DNA from: Microcoleus sp. CSU_2_2
Lineage (GTDB): Bacteria > Cyanobacteriota > Cyanobacteriia > Cyanobacteriales > Microcoleaceae
Assembly: GCA_012035135.1 (NCBI GenBank)
Contig: JAAUPI010000031.1
Coordinates: forward strand, 1 to 34,428
Length of the DNA: 34,428 bases
Direction: 5' to 3'
Each line of letters begins with the position of its first letter. Position 1 is the stretch's first letter. Position numbers and translations under genes: made by a program. This document shows positions 33,392-34,428 of the stretch, in pieces. Below the pieces are notes generated by a model, which made no database searches, was not told the origin of the DNA, and was given only the letters and a program-made list of their open reading frames with translations.

Positions 33392-34428
33392 CTACAATAC
33401 TAAAGGGAGATCGTCTTGACATACTCCCCGGCGTGAACGCGCGGGGATTCTTGACACTTCATCGAGATGCGCCTCCTTCGTGGTCTTACCTTCTCTCTGT
33501 GTCCGTTTAGAGTCGTGGCAATGCCCTATCCCGACTTGATTTATATTTCTAGCTGCATTTAAATCTCTGTCTTGTTGAGTGCCACAATTTAGACAAAGCA
33601 CTGAACGAATAGACAAATCAATTTTGCCCCATTTAAACCCGCAGTCCGCACACACTTGGCTGGTTGGTTCCCAACGACTAATTACCCTAAACTCCCGCCC
33701 GAATTTATCAGATTTCGCCTCACACAATACCCGAAACTCGTACCATCCTTGCTGGCTAATTGCTCTGGCAAGTTTGCGATTTTTGAGCATTCCCGATCTA
33801 TTCAAATCTTCCAAAATAATTACTTGGTTTTCGTTAACTATTTCGGTTGATAGTTTGTGCAAGAAGTCTTTGCGGGTATCTGCAATCTGATTGTGCAGCT
33901 TGGCAATCTGAATGCGAGTTTTATTTCTACGTTTTGAGTTTTTGGGTTGCCTTGCTAATTTGCGTTGCAGTCTGCGAATCTTCCGAGCGGGTTTTTTGTA
34001 GTTAGGACTTTCGGCTGTTTCGCCGTCGCTCATTGCTGCAAAAGTTTGGATTCCCAAATCGATGCCGATGCTTTGGTTCTTGGCGTCAACTTGAACGACT
34101 TGGGCTGCTACAACAAAACTCAAGAAATAGCGATTAGCGCAGTCTTTGATTACCGTGACTGAACTTGGCTCTGATGGTAGCGTTCTCGACCAGATCGGAT
34201 TGACAACTCCTATTTTGGCTAAATAGACACCGCCATCTTCCTTCATGGAAAAACCACGAAGAGTCAGCCTTGCCGATTGGCTGTTAGTTTTTTTCTTGAA
34301 CTTAGGATATCCAACTTTGCGCCCTTTTCTCGAACCCTTACAGGAGTCGAAAAAGTTCTTGAAAGCTGTTTCCAGATCGGCTACTGACTGTTGCAATGGA
34401 ACTACCGATACTTCGCTCAACCATGCTC
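33392..34428 (-). CDS. tnpB: IS200/IS605-type TnpB (RNA-guided nuclease family), N-terminus beyond window
   Basis: The frame is open to the window end (AWLSEVSVVPLQQ...), so ~345 residues are visible and the first part is missing. RuvC-like catalytic residues appear as Asp in IGIDLGIQTFA, Glu in VIILEDLNRSGM and Asp in QDRDLNAARN. The zinc ribbon is CADCG...CLNCGT. TnpB proteins use a right-end RNA (omega RNA) to cut DNA next to a short motif and are the ancestors of Cas12; the element moves by TnpA, not seen here. The last ~25 residues read into the element's right-end hairpin at 33426-33446. All three acidic residues and four cysteines are intact, so this could be active. Confidence 0.92.
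   Translation of the reverse strand, partial: AWLSEVSVVPLQQSVADLETAFKNFFDSCKGSRKGRKVGYPKFKKKTNSQSARLTLRGFSMKEDGGVYLAKIGVVNPIWSRTLPSEPSSVTVIKDCANRYFLSFVVAAQVVQVDAKNQSIGIDLGIQTFAAMSDGETAESPNYKKPARKIRRLQRKLARQPKNSKRRNKTRIQIAKLHNQIADTRKDFLHKLSTEIVNENQVIILEDLNRSGMLKNRKLARAISQQGWYEFRVLCEAKSDKFGREFRVISRWEPTSQVCADCGFKWGKIDLSIRSVLCLNCGTQQDRDLNAARNINQVGIGHCHDSKRTQREGKTTKEAHLDEVSRIPARSRRGVCQDDLPLVL
33426..33446 (-). ncRNA. Right-end hairpin, probable omega RNA 3' end of the TnpB element
   Basis: CCCC-G-GCG TGAA CGC-GC-GGGG forms an imperfect GC-rich stem. It overlaps the 3' end of tnpB, as is usual for IS200/IS605 right ends, where the hairpin ends the guide scaffold. The guide would be the following minus-strand bases, roughly 33420 downward (TCAAGACGATCTCC...). 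The exact element border was not determined. Confidence 0.5.

Overview
The window looks like chromosome of a filamentous cyanobacterium, probably of the Oscillatoriales (Microcoleus/Oscillatoria type). The evidence is the abundance of HIP1-like GCGATCGC sites, cyanobacterial gene families (a CPP1-like J-domain membrane protein, a ComB-family protein, 4-hydroxyphenylpyruvate dioxygenase), and intergenic regions packed with heptanucleotide tandem repeats (TTGACAG, GTAATTG, TTCTTCC, AATGACT) and short hairpin repeats. I see no rRNA, tRNA or CRISPR array.

Layout. (1) 1-4190, minus strand: the 5' part of a secreted-type RTX calcium-binding protein, preceded by a 900-residue modular protein. The latter has two near-identical peptidoglycan-binding modules, a CHAP amidase-like domain, a hydrophobic segment and a C-terminal deaminase-like domain. 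It reads like a polymorphic toxin and is the most interesting locus here. (2) 4751-5437: a DUF7873-type protein with a strong promoter. (3) 5539-7962: an MBOAT O-acyltransferase and SGNH partner pair, probably for polysaccharide acylation. The MBOAT gene carries a one-base frameshift, and a tandemly duplicated 164-bp block covers its start. (4) 8590-16573: housekeeping and accessory genes (a small membrane protein, an EI24 membrane protein, comB, uvrA, a retropepsin-like protease, queE, an O-methyltransferase) separated by repeat-rich gaps. One gap holds a MITE-like element. (5) 16942-22693: an APC permease, a NYN ribonuclease-like protein with two OST-HTH/LOTUS-type domains, a decayed SDR gene (frameshift plus loss of the catalytic Ser), HPPD and a GNAT acetyltransferase. 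(6) 22782-29578: a PAS-GAF-GGDEF diguanylate cyclase divergent from a HAD hydrolase, a CPP1-like protein, pgeF, and an M23 peptidase with a long proline-rich region. (7) 29875-33336: a GT-C type membrane glycosyltransferase and a GT2 glycosyltransferase, likely surface-glycan genes. (8) 33392 to the end: an IS200/IS605-type TnpB, cut by the window edge, with a hairpin at its 3' end.

Few genes form clear operons. The one convincing pair is the MBOAT/SGNH module, with a 10-base gap. Several themes concern the cell surface: RTX protein, wall-binding toxin-like protein, O-acylation, PgeF, M23 peptidase and glycosyltransferases. Repeats have also entered genes: C/T-rich sequence in the HPPD linker, a 48-bp duplication in the GT-C protein, and intergenic repeat forming the GNAT tail. 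Two genes have one-base losses in homopolymers, so either draft-sequence errors or real decay must be considered.

Function calls rest on motif recognition by eye. No database search was possible.
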